From Rhizophagus irregularis (Eukaryota; Glomeromycota; Glomeromycetes; Glomerales; Glomeraceae), in the NCBI RefSeq assembly GCF_026210795.1, contig NC_089433.1, forward strand, positions 3,187,001 through 3,251,000: DNA of 64,000 nt, written 5' to 3'. The position numbers and the translations under genes were made by a program. Shown here one piece after another: positions 8,954-20,055 of the stretch (its first letter is position 1; each line of letters begins with the position of its first letter). A model generated the notes under the pieces. The model worked only from the letters and a program-made list of their open reading frames with translations, did no database searches and was not told the origin of the DNA.

Positions 8954-11934
8954 ATGAGTTTCAAATGCCCCCTTTGTATGCGAATATTCAGTCAACGCTT
9001 TGCATATACTCAACACGCCCAAAAATGCTTAAAAAATGTAGAAGTAGAAGTAGAAGATGATGATGATAATAATGATAGTGAAAAATATAGCAGTGAAATG
9101 GATACAAGAAGTAATCTAAGTAGTGAATATGAAAATGATAAAGTTGAGGTAATTATGTTATTCCAGATTATTCTTTTTAAAGAAAAAGCTCAAATTATAC
9201 TAACTCATTTTGGTTTATAATTTTAGGTGGATGATGATAATAATGTACAAAATATGTCATTTGACAGTATTGGAAGTGCAATATCAGAGATGAGCCTTGA
9301 AGATAGTAACTTTGAAAATATATTAGATTCATCTGAAGAGCCTGAAATTTTTGAAGAACCCAAAAATCTCAATACCAAAACTTGCACAGAATTTCCTAAT
9401 GATGCTTATAAAGATCTAATGTTATTAGTAACAAAATATAAAATAAACAATAAAGGTGGTAATGAAATAATACGTTTTTTTAATAAACATTCAAATCTTA
9501 CAGAATCACCATTACCAAAAAATATTGAACAGGGACGAGCATTTATGAATAATATGAAGTTTTCTAATTTAGAATTTAGTAAAGTTCTTATAACAAAACA
9601 TAAGGATAAAGATTATTTTCTTTATTATCAAAACTTAATACAGTGCATCAAAAATATCTTAACTGTTCCTGACATAACACAAAATTTTGCGCTATCTTAC
9701 GAAAACTATGAGGTAAATAGTAAATATTAGTTAATTCAATAATTTAAATAATATTTATTTTAATTTATTTATATTATTTTATAGTATAATAGAGAAAGTA
9801 TTTACAGTGAACAAAACACTGGAAAATGGTGGAAAACTACGCAAGAATCCTTACCTACTGGTTCCAAATTATTATCAATTATTTTATATTCAGATGCAAC
9901 AACTACAGATACATTAGGAAAAAGTCAATTGCATCCAATATATATTTCATTAGGCAATATTCCAATATGGCGTCGTAATAAACAGGATGCAAAGCAACTT
10001 TTGGGATATTTACCAATTTTAGAAGCTGCAAATAAAGATCTGGTTCGTGATACCTTTCATAAATCTTTACGTCATTTACTAGAACCAATTATTTTATTAA
10101 AAGATGGTATAGACCTTTTTATAAATAATGAAAATACCTGGTTTTATCCTAGAGTTTCAACTATTATTGCAGATTGGCCAGAAGCCGCAAGTTTTTGTTT
10201 AGTTTATAAATCCTCCAATTCAAGCCTTCCATGTCACTCCTGTTTAATTAAAAGGGACAATCTTGCAAATATAAACTTATCGGTTAACGATGTAATACTA
10301 AGAACTCATGATGAAATGCGTAAATATTTTGAAAATGATACACAAAAATCTGTTTGCATAGAATCTGTACCTAATTTTTTTTGGGATTTGCCGTAAGTAT
10401 GCAAAAGTAGAAATAATTATAATAACATATATATATATTAATTATAAATATTTATATTATCAAGGAATATAAATATCTACTTGGCTACTGTTCCTGACAG
10501 AATGCATCATTTAGATTTGGGTTTATTTCGTTATCAAATTATCTTCACGTGCGATATCTTAAAATTGCAACATGTTAATGGTAATAAATTAGTTGAAGAA
10601 GTAGATCGCCGTCTAGCAGCAATTCCACGTTTTCCCGCCATTAAAATTTTTTCCAATGGACTGCAGTCAATTGCAAGATTAACTGCTAATGAATATCGAA
10701 GTTTGATGAAAGTCATGATATTTGTTATTGATAATTTATATGATGAAAATAATAACGAAGTAGATAATTTTGTAAATAATGATGATCTTGTGAAATTGTA
10801 CGAATATTGGAATGAAATGTATATTTTAAGTAGATATGAAGAATTTAGTGAAAGTGACTTGGAGAAATTTAATGTATGTATTAAAATTTTAGTAAAATCG
10901 AAAATTTAAATTAAATAAATTAAATTAACATTTAAATTTTAGGATGCAATACATAGATGGGCGCGGATGTTTGTCAAGGCTTTTAAATTTGTTTCTCCTT
11001 CCAATTTGAAGTTGCCTAAATTGCATTCATGGGTTTATCACATTATTGACTCAATACGATCTTATGGCGCAATAAATGGCTATACCACAGAAACTTACGA
11101 AAGTCTCCACAAATATTTCGTTAAAATACCCTACCGAATTAGCAATAAAAAAGATGTCGAACCTCAGCTTTTACGAACTGTAAGTATTTGGAAATTTATT
11201 TATTGTATATATTTATTATATAACTTAAGATGGAAATTAAATTAATAGATAAAACGTCAAGCAATATCTATTAGAATGTCTCAACATTCAGTGAATCCGG
11301 CAAAAACACCTCGCACTTGTAAATTTTCTGCAAGACTCTTTGATTTCTCTTTACAAGATGCAAATACATTTTTTAATGAAAAAAAAGATTCCGTAGACAA
11401 TAAAATGCAGACCGGTTTTGCTAGATTTATAAGTTGTACGGATTCATATCTAGATTTACTTGATGGGTTCGCAATTATTGGTGAAACCCGAATAAACATA
11501 TACGGATCGGTAACACTGGAAAATGGTGCCATAATGCGTGCCACAAACAGGTATCATAATAAAGTATGGTTTAGCGACATAGCTATTTCAATGGATTCTG
11601 AAGAATCAAATGATTATATATCAGACAAAGGACTTTGTTATGGACAGGTATTTTTCCAATTTATGTAATAATTTATTATAAAGTATTAATAAATATTTAT
11701 TATTTATAGGCCTTATTGTTAGCAGAAGTATTAACAGACCCACCGCTAAATCTCGCATTAATTCAATGGTACGATTTTAAATCTAAAAGGAACCCATATT
11801 TATATGGATGTCCTCACTTAAAATTGATAGAATTATATAACTTTGTAGCTATAGAGTCTATACATGGTGTCGTTCACATAGTACCCCGATTTGATAAACA
11901 AAATGAATATTTCGTAAATAAATATATTTTTTAG
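8954..11934 (+). CDS. Plavaka-like DDE transposase, intact copy
   Basis: Probable nuclear transposase of the Plavaka type (CACTA/KDZ-related group). Seven exons with matching phases are proposed: 8954-9148, 9227-9712, 9785-10392, 10465-10873, 10943-11179, 11249-11647 and 11710-11934. They give an open frame of about 852 residues without a stop. An N-terminal zinc finger (CPLCMRIF...HAQKC, residues 5-25) is followed by an acidic D/N-rich linker. The core has ILYSDA (candidate first Asp), YISLGNIP(I)WRRNKQDAKQLLGYLP, CHSC, then DRMHHLDLGLF (candidate second Asp) and TYESLHKYFVKIPYR (candidate Glu). The start is the first ATG, directly before the finger. Catalytic residues are inferred by analogy with CACTA-like families, not proven. 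It faces away from the partner gene at 6855-7846 and lies inside the inverted repeats, so the element may still be active. Confidence 0.88.
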
Positions 11935-12043
11935 TCACTTGATATAGGAGTTTTGATTTTATTTTAATAAAATTATATCCTTAAAGAATTTATGGTCACG
12001 TTTCCCATATCATAAATAAAATGCAGATTTATTTATTTAATTA

Positions 12044-12245
12044 TTAACAATACGGGTGTGACATAAATAAATCGTGACTGAAATTTGTGTTCAATTTGTG
12101 TTCAATTTGTGTTGATAATTCTGGTAAAAAATTATTAATTTTGGCCAAATTTCGTTAAATTTGTTAAATTTGTGTTGAGTTTGTGTTGAATTTGTGTTGC
12201 GTAATTTTTTATTTATCACGAGGGGATGATATTTAGTAATTGCAT
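12044..12245 (-). repeat. Right long inverted-repeat arm
   Basis: Complement of 3646-3837, with shared landmarks CGGGTGTGACATAAATAAATCGTG and TTTATCACGAGGGGATGATATTTAGTAAT. It lies 110 bp after the transposase stop codon, so the arm probably forms the end of that element. Confidence 0.75.
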
Positions 12246-12808
12246 GTACGACGTACAAGATTTTTTTTATGATTTTTTTAAGAAATGTACGCAAAATATT
12301 TAATCAGAATATAATTGTTTTATTTTTAAATATGATATATTGATGATTTTTTTTAAAAAAAAAATTGATTTTTTTAAAATTCAATAGAATGTGCTAATAA
12401 TAAATTGGTTTATTTTTAAATATAATATATTGATATTTATATTTAAATAACCAAAACATGTACATGATTTTTAATTATTTTTAATTGAAATCATGTACAT
12501 GATTTTTAATTATTTTTAATTGAAATCAAACTAAGATTTTTTTTTAAAAAAAAATTAAAATAAATTAAGTGATTTATATTTATATTTAGAATCATGATAT
12601 TTATATTTAGATAATCCATATCCGCATGAGATTTAATTAATATGTTTAATGATGAAAAGTCTAATAAATTAAATTTTAATTGAAACGAGAAATAAAATCA
12701 AACCAAAGAGGTATTGTTCAAATTTTATTTAAAGTGACATTTTACGACTTTCTTTCAAATTTTTACTCATCCCAAAATCAAATTATAAAAATCAAATCAA
12801 ATCTAATA
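12246..12808. other. AT-rich spacer upstream of the Myb/SANT-like gene
   Basis: Contains a 41-bp direct duplication (ACATGTACATGATTTTTAATTATTTTTAATTGAAATC at about 12455-12530) and T/A homopolymers. No coding exon seen. The last 100 bp are presumably the promoter and leader of the gene at 12809. Confidence 0.4.
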
Positions 12809-13430
12809 ATGCCTCGCCAAACACGTCGTCGTTCCTATAACGTCCATTGGAACTGGGCTATGATGGACGAACTTGTCGACATACGCCGCGACAGAAACCG
12901 TGCCTACCATAATATTAATGGTAGAAGCCGCCAAGATTTTTGGGACTCTGTTGCCAATAGGTTCATATGACTAATATCTATAATTTCTTTAAGAAAGAAT
13001 TTAAATTCAAATTAACCAATCCATTTAATTGAATCAGAATAAATAGAATATTTCGAACGAGGGTTTCCGGGCAACAGTGCAGCCAAAAGTGGAGGAACCT
13101 CGTCAGGGATTACCATGTAAGTAAATAAATAACATTACATTCATATAAATTAAATGTATTTACCGAATATTCAAACTGATTTTGATATTTAGAACTATGT
13201 CCTTTATCGTAATGGTAACCCTGGGCGGCGGCTGTGGACGCGTACCGGCGCAAGATATTATCGCGAATTTAGAACGAGATTTTGGGAGAGGCTGGGTAAT
13301 TATACTATAATAAAATTTATAATTAATATTTACGTTCATGTTTTAAATTTGATAAATTTGATCAATTTTAGTTACGCGTGACGATCGTAGGGCAAGGAGA
13401 AACTTACCTACGTATCGTAGAAGAAGATAA
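12809..13430 (+). CDS. Small Myb/SANT-like (MADF/trihelix type) DNA-binding protein
   Basis: Likely a nuclear DNA-binding protein of about 127 residues. Four exons join in phase: 12809-12960, 13047-13116, 13193-13295 and 13372-13430. The basic N-terminus (PRQTRRRSYN) leads to a helix set typical of the Myb/SANT-like fold: WNWAMMDELVDIRRDRNRAYH, FWDSVANRI, then SGQQCSQKWRNLVRDYHNY, where the W, QC.KW and L..Y positions fit the family. The C-terminus is Arg-rich (RRARRNLP...YRRRR), probably a nuclear localisation signal. It lies outside the nested Plavaka-like element but inside the outer 41-bp TIRs, close to the right subterminal array. Small Myb-like proteins accompany transposases in Harbinger-type elements, so it may be a terminal-repeat-binding accessory. 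It could instead be a captured host gene. Confidence 0.72.
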
Positions 13431-13800
13431 TTATTTTTATTTTTTTATTATTTATTAAGTGAGTAGCTAGGCCCAGTCCGTACCAAATATCGGCTGGAGA
13501 CTCACGTTTTTTTTGGGCTGTGACTGATACTGACGTCCATGCCGTACAGCCTGGGTACTATTTTATAAAATAGTAGCGAACAAGTATCAAATGTGTATTT
13601 TTTTTATTAAGTTATAATAAAAATTAGAATTTACTTTAATTTTTAACATAAAAATTGTAAATAATAAAAAATTCGTAAATAAAAATAAATTTGCTTTCCC
13701 AAACTTAAAAAAAAAAGGTGTTTATATAAAAGAAAAGGTGTTTATATTATTTTTGATTATTCAATAGTATCACATGCCCCTTGTATACGTTCTACTGCAT
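13431..13800. other. Non-coding spacer
   Basis: AT-rich DNA following the Myb/SANT-like gene. Near 13480-13560 is a slightly GC-richer piece (GCCCAGTCCGTACCAAATATCGGCTGGAGACTC) that does not translate convincingly. A duplicated AGGTGTTTATAT string occurs at about 13717-13745. Nothing else recognised. Confidence 0.4.
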
Positions 13801-13805
13801 ATGCA

Positions 13806-14256
13806 GTTTACAATCTCGTAAATTTTCGAAATATTTCAACCGTAATATTACGCAGGTTTACGGTTTCGTAAATTTTCGAAATATTTCAACCGTAATATTA
13901 CGCAGGTTTACAGTTTCGTAAATTTGCAGAATATTTTGACCGTAATATTACGCAGGTTTACAGTTTCGTAAATTTTCGAAATATTTTAACCGTAATATTA
14001 CGCAGGTTTACAGTTTCGTAAATTTTCGAAATATTTCAACCGTAATATTACGCAGGTTTACAGTTTCGTAAATTTTCGAAATATTTTAACCGTAATATTA
14101 CGCAGGTTTACAGTTTCGTAAATTTTCGAAATATTTCAACCGTAATATTACGCAGGTTTACAGTTTCGTAAATTTTCGAAATATTTCAACCGTAATATTA
14201 CGCAGGTTTACAGTTTCGTAAATTTGCAGAATATTTTGACCGTAATATTGCGTAAA
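13806..14256. repeat. 50-bp tandem satellite, about nine copies (right subterminal array)
   Basis: The unit CGTAATATTACGCAGGTTTACAGTTTCGTAAATTTTCGAAATATTTCAAC repeats with an exact 50-bp period and few substitutions, then decays toward 14400. It contains the palindromes CGTAATATTACG and TTTCGAAA. The motif is shared, inverted, with the left array at 2306-2760, so both likely belong to the outer transposon's ends. Confidence 0.92.
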
Positions 14257-14465
14257 TCTTACGATATTGAAAACTTACGTAATATTTTAACCGTAATATC
14301 ACATAAATCTTACGAAATTGTAAACTTACGTAATATTTTGAAATTTTTCGAAATATTATGCCATAAACTTTCGTAAACTTACAAAATCGTAAACTTACGC
14401 AATTTTTCGCACTATAAAATTTCCTGATGTTGTAATTCAATGTAATACGCACAATTATAAAAAAT

Positions 14466-15545
14466 TAATAACTCCACAAATATTAACTGTGTCTTCATTA
14501 AAATAAATATTCAAGTAGATTCTAAGCTGCTGAACAATTTTTAATTAATAAAAGAAGTCAATTTACTTTGGCTAAAGTGCTCAAAATACGCTCTGAAGTA
14601 ACAAAATAGAAAAAATAAAATTCGTAAATGAGTACCATTGTGAAAATCGTGAATAACTCATCAAGTAATAACTGTACCTTCATAAAAATTAATATCCAAG
14701 TAGATTGCGACCTGCTGAACAACTTTCAATTAATAAAAGAAGTCGATTTAATTTGACTAAAGTGCTCAAAATACGCTCTGATGTGACAAAACGAAAAAAA
14801 TAAAATTCGTAAATGAGTACCATTGTGAAAATCGTGAATAACTCATCAAGTATTAACTGTACCTTCGTGAAAATTAATATCCAAGTAGATTGTGACCTGC
14901 TGAACAACTTTCAATTAATAAAAGAAGTCGATTTGCTTTGACTAAAGTGCTCAAAATACGCTCTGATGTGACAAAACGGAAAAAAATAAAATTCGTAAAT
15001 AAGTACCATTGTGAAAATTGTGAATAATTCATTAAGTATTAACTGTACCATCGTGAAAATTAATATTCAAGTAGATTTTGACATGCTAAACAACTTTCAA
15101 TTAATAAAAGAAGTCGATTTACTTTGATTAAAGTGCTCAAAATACACTCTGAAGTGACAAAACGGGAAAAAATAAAATTCGTAAATGAGTACTATTGTGA
15201 AAATCGTAAGTAACTCATCAAGTATTAACTGTACCTTTGTGAAAATTAATATTCAAGTAGATTTTGACATGCTAAACAACTTTCAATTAATATAAGAAGT
15301 TGGTTTACTTTGGATAAAGTGCTCATAATACGCTCTGAAGTGACAAAATGAAAAAAATAAAATTCGTGAATGAGTACTGTTGTGAAAATTGTGAATAACT
15401 CATCAAGTATTAACTGTACCTTCGTGAAAATTAATATCCAAGTAGATTTTAACTTGCCGAACAACTTACAATTAATATAAGAAGTTGATTTACTTTGGCT
15501 AAAGATCTCAAAATACGCTCTGAAGGTAAAAAAATTTGTAACTTA
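14466..15545. repeat. ~185-bp tandem repeat, about six copies
   Basis: The landmark CAAGTAGATT(T/G)NGACNTGC recurs near 14514, 14700, 14885, 15069, 15254 and 15440, giving a period of about 185 bp. Units share GAAGTCGATTTACTTTGNCTAAAGTGCTCAAAATACGCTCTGA and GTGAATAACTCATCAAGTATTAACTGTACC. Divergence increases at the right edge. Minus-strand frames at 14689-14907 and 15246-15464 are translations of the same repeat unit and not independent genes. Confidence 0.9.
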
Positions 15546-16110
15546 ATACTACTGTATTATATAAAAAATGTAAATAATTCCAAAAATATTAACTATACTT
15601 TTATGTTCTTAACAGTTTTAAACTTACTAAACTACTTTTAATTAAAAGAATAAGATTTACTTCAGCCAAAATGCTCAAACCATACTTTGAAATATATGTA
15701 AAAAAAATATAATATTTTGTTTATATTTTAAATTATGAATTACTTAATTTAAATGTATTTATATTTAAGAAAAAAAATATTTTAATTCTATTTTATAAAG
15801 TATTTAAAAAGTATTTTAGTAAAGTTTTTGAGGCAAAAAAATAATTATAACTGAAATAAAAAAAAAAATCTAAGTTAATAAATAAATATTAAACCATAAT
15901 ACATAATCACATGTTATATATTAAAATCAGAAATTTTATATTAAAATCGAAAAATCCTATTACAAATAACAAAAATCGGCAATTTCATGTTAAAAATCAG
16001 AAATATTATATTAAAATTAGAAATATTTATTAAAATTGGAAATATTATATTAAAATTGCCAAAAAATCAGACAGCCATATTAAAAAGGGCAAAAATCTGA
16101 TTTTTATTTA
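15546..16110. other. AT-rich spacer with short degenerate repeats
   Basis: About 15924-16060 contains repeated (A)GAAATATTATATTAAAAT(C/T) units, ending in a piece like the ATTGGCAAAAATCAG family seen at 1860-2110. No coding signal. Confidence 0.4.
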
Positions 16111-16430
16111 TTTGACCTGTGTATATCTGTAGAAAATACGTTATAAACGTATGAATTTTAATATACTGTAGAATAATACATATACCGTATCCTTTATTTA
16201 CAATATTTTTGTGAACCGTATACAAAATACTGATATACAGTAGAAATGATATATGTTATAGACGTATGAATTTAATATAACCGTATCACACAGTATGTTT
16301 ACCATATACTTTATTGTATTTTTTACTAAACACATTTTGCGAACAGTATACATTATACTGATATGCCGTATGTAAAAATGCGAACTGTATCAAAAATACG
16401 TATATACAGTATAAAAACCGTATACATATT
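16110..16430. repeat. Array of CTGTATAC/GTATACGGTAT palindromic repeats
   Basis: Many short inverted motifs occur in 320 bp: CTGTAGA, GTATACCGTATCC, AACCGTATAC, GATATACAGTA, CAGTATACATTATACTG, CGTATATACAGTATA, CCGTATACAT. Their density and mixed orientation are typical of subterminal transposase-binding repeats. They immediately precede the RG-rich gene and the BAH-type transposase fragment, and weakly similar CTGTAT/GTATATTTAC motifs occur after the other half of that gene (44.67-44.85 kb). I read this as the left end of that element. Confidence 0.5.
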
Positions 16431-16432
16431 TT

Positions 16433-17007
16433 TTATAGGGCATGTATTGTTGTTACTTCATCGTCAAGAATAGTAATGACATTAGGAGTTGATTCAAAAG
16501 ATTTTGTTTCGGTATAATCAGCTTCAACTTCATCTTCTTGACTCGGAGTGCATGTTTCAATTGGCTCCTTTTCCTTACCCTGACCACGGTCGTCTAGTTA
16601 TTAAAATAAATCATAGTACAAAGGAAAATTAGGAAAATATAATGAATTTTAAAAACCAGTAATTAATAAAAATATTTAAAATTATACCTGTTTTAGCTTT
16701 TTTCTTTTTGATAGTATTTACAGAAGGTTTGACTGAGCCAACTGGCTGATTCGTTCTACCACGACCATGACCACGATCACGACCACGGCTATTACCACGA
16801 CCTCGCCTACCACTATTTTTTTCACGATCTTACAATTAAAATAAAAAAATTAAAAAGTAAATAAAAATTTTGCGACAACATTGTAATTGTATATTAAAAA
16901 AAAATAAAATTTGCATTAATATTGCAATTTTATATAAAATAATTACTTGCGGTTTCTGTTATTTCATTTGATGCTGTAACTTTTCGCACTTTTTGTACTC
17001 TTGTCAT
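16433..17007 (-). CDS. Small RG-rich protein with a SUMO-interaction-like motif
   Basis: Function unknown; composition suggests nucleic-acid binding. Three exons join in phase on the minus strand: 16947-17007, 16688-16828 and 16433-16593, giving about 120 residues with no stop. The N-terminus is basic (MTRVQKVRKVTASNE). The middle is an RG/RGG-like tract (GRRGRGNSRGRDRGHGRGR) followed by a Lys cluster (KKKKAKT), a likely nuclear localisation signal. The C-terminus is acidic and ends NVITILDDEVTTIHAL, where VITIL followed by DDE fits the known SUMO-interacting motif pattern. It is divergent from the BAH-type transposase fragment (start 17830) across 820 bp. It could be that transposon's accessory protein or an unrelated fungal gene; only intact open frames support it. 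Confidence 0.6.
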
Positions 17008-17829
17008 TATAAATAACTATTACTGTAGACACGAAATTTGAAATAAATTATTTTTTGTTACTAATTTTATTATTGTGTATGGTAGGTATGGTAGGTAAGA
17101 AACAAAGTTTATCGTTATATAAGGGAAAGTTTAAAAGACTATTTAATATTTATTTAAGCTTAATATAAGAAAAGTCTATATCTATTTAGGAAATAATTTA
17201 AACTTTAAACTATATGTCAATAAATAAGCTTCTATATATATTTCAATAAATAAACTTTATACATCAATGTCGATAAATAAAATTTTATATTGAAAATAAA
17301 AATAAATTTTATGTTAAAAATAAAAATATTGTCTAAGAAAAAGAGTTTTTTACAATTTTTATTTTTGAATTTTTTTTTTTGAATTTTTCACTAGTAATAA
17401 CAATATCAACTCATTGATTAAAAAGCCTTCGCCCTTAAGCAATTATTCATACTGTTGTCCTTAAACAATTGTAATAATCATACTATTTCATTGTTTCACT
17501 GATTGATTAAATAACGCCTTCGCCCTTAAACTACTGTTTCACTGATAACGCCTTAATTATAATAAGTCCTTCTCTTACTGTAATACTGATTTAAAACAAA
17601 GTCTTGCTCCTATTGTAACACTGATTAAAATAAATCCTTTGTTCTTACATTCCTACCTTAACACTGATCGATTAAAAATAAAACCTTCGTCCTTACACAA
17701 TTTTGAATTTAAAATATCATCAAAAATAACAGAAGTTTTTTTACAACATATATATTATAAAAATAGTTTAAAACTATAAAGTTGTATATACTAGTGAAAC
17801 TTTATAAAATAAACTTTGTAAACTTGAAA
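17008..17829. other. Divergent spacer with repeated TTCGCCCTTA motifs
   Basis: Between the RG-rich gene and the BAH-type transposase fragment. About 17400-17700 has degenerate repeats of ACTGATT(A)AAA(T)AA-GCCTTCGCCCTTA(A/C)AC (at least five). No coding exon. This is a plausible bidirectional promoter region. Confidence 0.4.
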
Positions 17830-20055
17830 ATGCGAAAAAGCCGTCTTTCGTTAACTAGACCATTCTCTTTGCGAGAAGGTACAAAATTTTCTGGACGTAA
17901 TATTCTTCCAAGGCATAAGAAGTTAAGTTCGTGTAAGTAAAAATAAATTGGTATAAAAATAGACTTGAGCAACTATTATGTCTAAATTATATGTTTCCAA
18001 GTCCATCCGGATTTTTTATTATTCTTTAAAGTCAATATTCAAACAATATATATTAAAATTAAATGATTTTTTAACTGTTTAAAACTTTTGGTAGTACTTA
18101 CTAGTGTAGATAATAATGAAGGTAATGAAATGGAATTACAAGATGAAATGAACGATAACGTCGATAATAGTGAAGAAAATGAAGAAAATGTCAATAACTA
18201 CGATGAAGAAACTGATTATAACTCTCACGACGGAAATGAAGAAGAAAATAACTATGAAGAAGAAACTGATTATAACCATCATGACGGAAATAAAGAAGAA
18301 AATGATGATAACTACAGAGAAGAAACTGATTATAACTACCATGAAGAAAGTAACTACAGTGAAGAAAATGTTTATTATGATGATAGTAGCAATGTAGAAG
18401 ACAAGGACGAACTGGAAGATGATTATAATATGGAAGAGGATAATGTTATTGATGAAAGTGATAATGTAACTTTTAATTTATTTGTTTACTCCAAAATAAA
18501 CTAGATTTAAAGTTGCAGTCACGATCAGACTAGTTCTTACGATCTGAATCAGAATTGATCAATGAACCCATCCCTAATGCCGATGGCATATTTTTTTAAT
18601 GACAATTTTTCCATTTTAAAAGCATGAAGACACTATAGTTGATTCGTCAATAGGTTGTAACCATATGTTGAATATAGATGGAAGATTTGCACCTTACTTT
18701 GAAAATTCGACCTTTGCATTATTATTTTGTTGGATACAGAAACACAACATATGTAAGTCTAATTTTGCTATAATGAACCTATTTGACAATTTATTTAAAA
18801 GATTTACACTGATATATAGCAACGCATGCATATAACGACTTGGTAGAAGTACTACACCATCAAAATTTTAAAGTTAAAGATGTTGTAAAGAATATACGAA
18901 GGCTCCGACAATGGAGAGATCAGTTACCATTGATGCCAATACGGACGCACCCTGTTAGAATAAATCCAAAAAAGACGCCATCTACGTCTAAAGGAACAAA
19001 GTCTTGTTATTATTTGTCAATTTGTGATATTATTCAGAATATATTAAATAATCCGTCACTCTACAATACATTATACTTCGGACCGGGAATAAAATCTGAA
19101 GAAAAAAAGGAATATTAGCATGGGGATCTTTGGGCTGAATCACCATTGTTTGGCCAAGAAAAAATAGCCATCAATAGAGGTACTTTCGATTTATTATTAT
19201 TGTAAATGTATGTAACTTATCTTATACTTTTTTGGTATTTAGAAATTTATCGACCAAGTGAATTTGTTTTATATATAAAAAATGGTAATCGAAGATTTGG
19301 ATGAATACAATCAATAATATTGGTCAATGATGAACTTCAGGTAAAAATACAACGTATTTATACTTATAACGAATTACAAAATAATTTTCACTCTAATTCT
19401 CGATCAATTACGAAGGAATCGCAATTGTGGATGGTAGATCAATATTTAAAAGAAGGTAGTATTATTGCAAATACTTATGAGATCATTAGAAAAGTTAATA
19501 TTATGATTATTCGTGAAACAAATACTACTGACGGAATTTTTATTAAAGAAATTTTATACAAAAGTAATGGTTATTGGAAAATGCGAAATGTGACGCTAGA
19601 TTACAAGCATCCAGGCGAATATTTTATTCTAAGTTTACCACCACTACAATATAGGAATCTACGAGTTTTGAAGATATTTATTGATATTTACTATGATGAC
19701 TTCAGTACCTATCGAAATGTTTACCATTCCTTAGGCGGAGTTTATGTTCAATTGGGAAATATGCCATTCGATATAAGAAAACTTGTTCGCAACCATTTTG
19801 TCTTAGGTTTTATTCCCTTCGGTGGTTGTTTTGAGGATTTCATTCGTCCTTTCATTAAAGATATGAAGAGGTTGGAAAAAGGAACATTGATGAACATCTA
19901 AGGAATAGATTGCTGGATCATAGCTAGCCTTGGATGCGTTATTGCAGACCTATCCCAAGGAAACGATTTAGCAGGTGTAAAACGCCATGGTGCGATAAGA
20001 GGGTGTAGAACATGTCTGGTTACTAACTTTGCTGAAACTCCTAATTTTAAAAAAT
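17830..20055 (+). pseudogene. BAH-type CACTA/Plavaka-related transposase, 5' part (copy i)
   Basis: N-terminal two thirds of a large transposase, homologous to copy iii (30388-34061). It starts MRKSRLSLTRPFSLREG. An acidic exon (18088-18504) contains tandem EETDYN.HDGN repeats. HPVRINPKKTPS, the DIIQNILNNPSLYN exon, a basic/BAH-like stretch and the core (KIFIDIYYDDFSTYRNVYHSLGG, LGNMPF, FIPFGG, LSQGNDLAGV, CRTC) follow. At least three nonsense codons interrupt it: TAG at 19116-19118 and TGA at 19302-19304, both where the homologue or context expects Trp, and TAA at 19899-19901 where Gln is expected. Homology stops at ...AETPNFKK, at the 12-bp string ATTTTAAAAAAT (20044-20055), exactly where copy ii (42745 onward) takes up the protein in the same frame. 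Dead copy. Confidence 0.82.
18173..18350 (+). repeat. Codon-phase minisatellite coding acidic EETDYN repeats
   Basis: Within the acidic exon of copy i, a unit of about 54-63 bp (GAAGAAACTGATTATAAC..) occurs three times in frame, coding EETDYN(S/H/Y)HDGN(E/K)EEN. The homologous exon of copy iii has an analogous but differently sequenced array, NNYVDSDDE. Length is thus free to vary while acidity is kept. Confidence 0.8.

Larger units (their letters stand above)
3646..12245. mobile_element. Nested Plavaka-like element with ~200-bp inverted repeats
   Basis: Bases 3646-3837 are repeated as the complement of 12044-12245, with only scattered differences (shared outer text ATTACTAAATATNATCCCC and inner text TTTATGTCACACCCGT). 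The 8.6 kb between them holds an intact Plavaka-like transposase (+) and a divergently transcribed partner gene (-), with a hAT element inserted in the partner's 3' end. Outer borders are about ATGCA on both sides; no clean target-site duplication was found. The arms are themselves internally repetitive (CAACACAAATT units). This is most simply an autonomous element nested in the outer one. Confidence 0.6.
2280..14429. mobile_element. Outer composite DNA transposon with 41-bp TIRs
   Basis: Bases 2280-2320 and the complement of 14389-14429 match at 38 of 41 positions (both begin CATCAGGAAATT and contain TATAGTGCGAAAA). Inside each end lie arrays of CGTAATATT/TTTCGTAA motifs (2306-2760 and 13806-14400), the arrangement expected of subterminal transposase-binding repeats. 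The 12.15-kb interval contains a nested inverted-repeat element (3646-12245). Removing that leaves about 3.55 kb, with a Myb/SANT-like gene at 12809-13430. I could not define a target-site duplication; the flanks share only TT. Whether the outer element uses its own lost transposase or the Plavaka-like enzyme inside is not decidable here. Confidence 0.65.

Noticed and set aside
14689-15464. Two 72-residue minus-strand frames with similar sequence
   Set aside because: They are the same reading of two units of the 185-bp tandem repeat.
18136-18397. Open frames overlapping the acidic exon on both strands
   Set aside because: Shadows of the GAA/GAT-rich coding repeat of transposase copy i.
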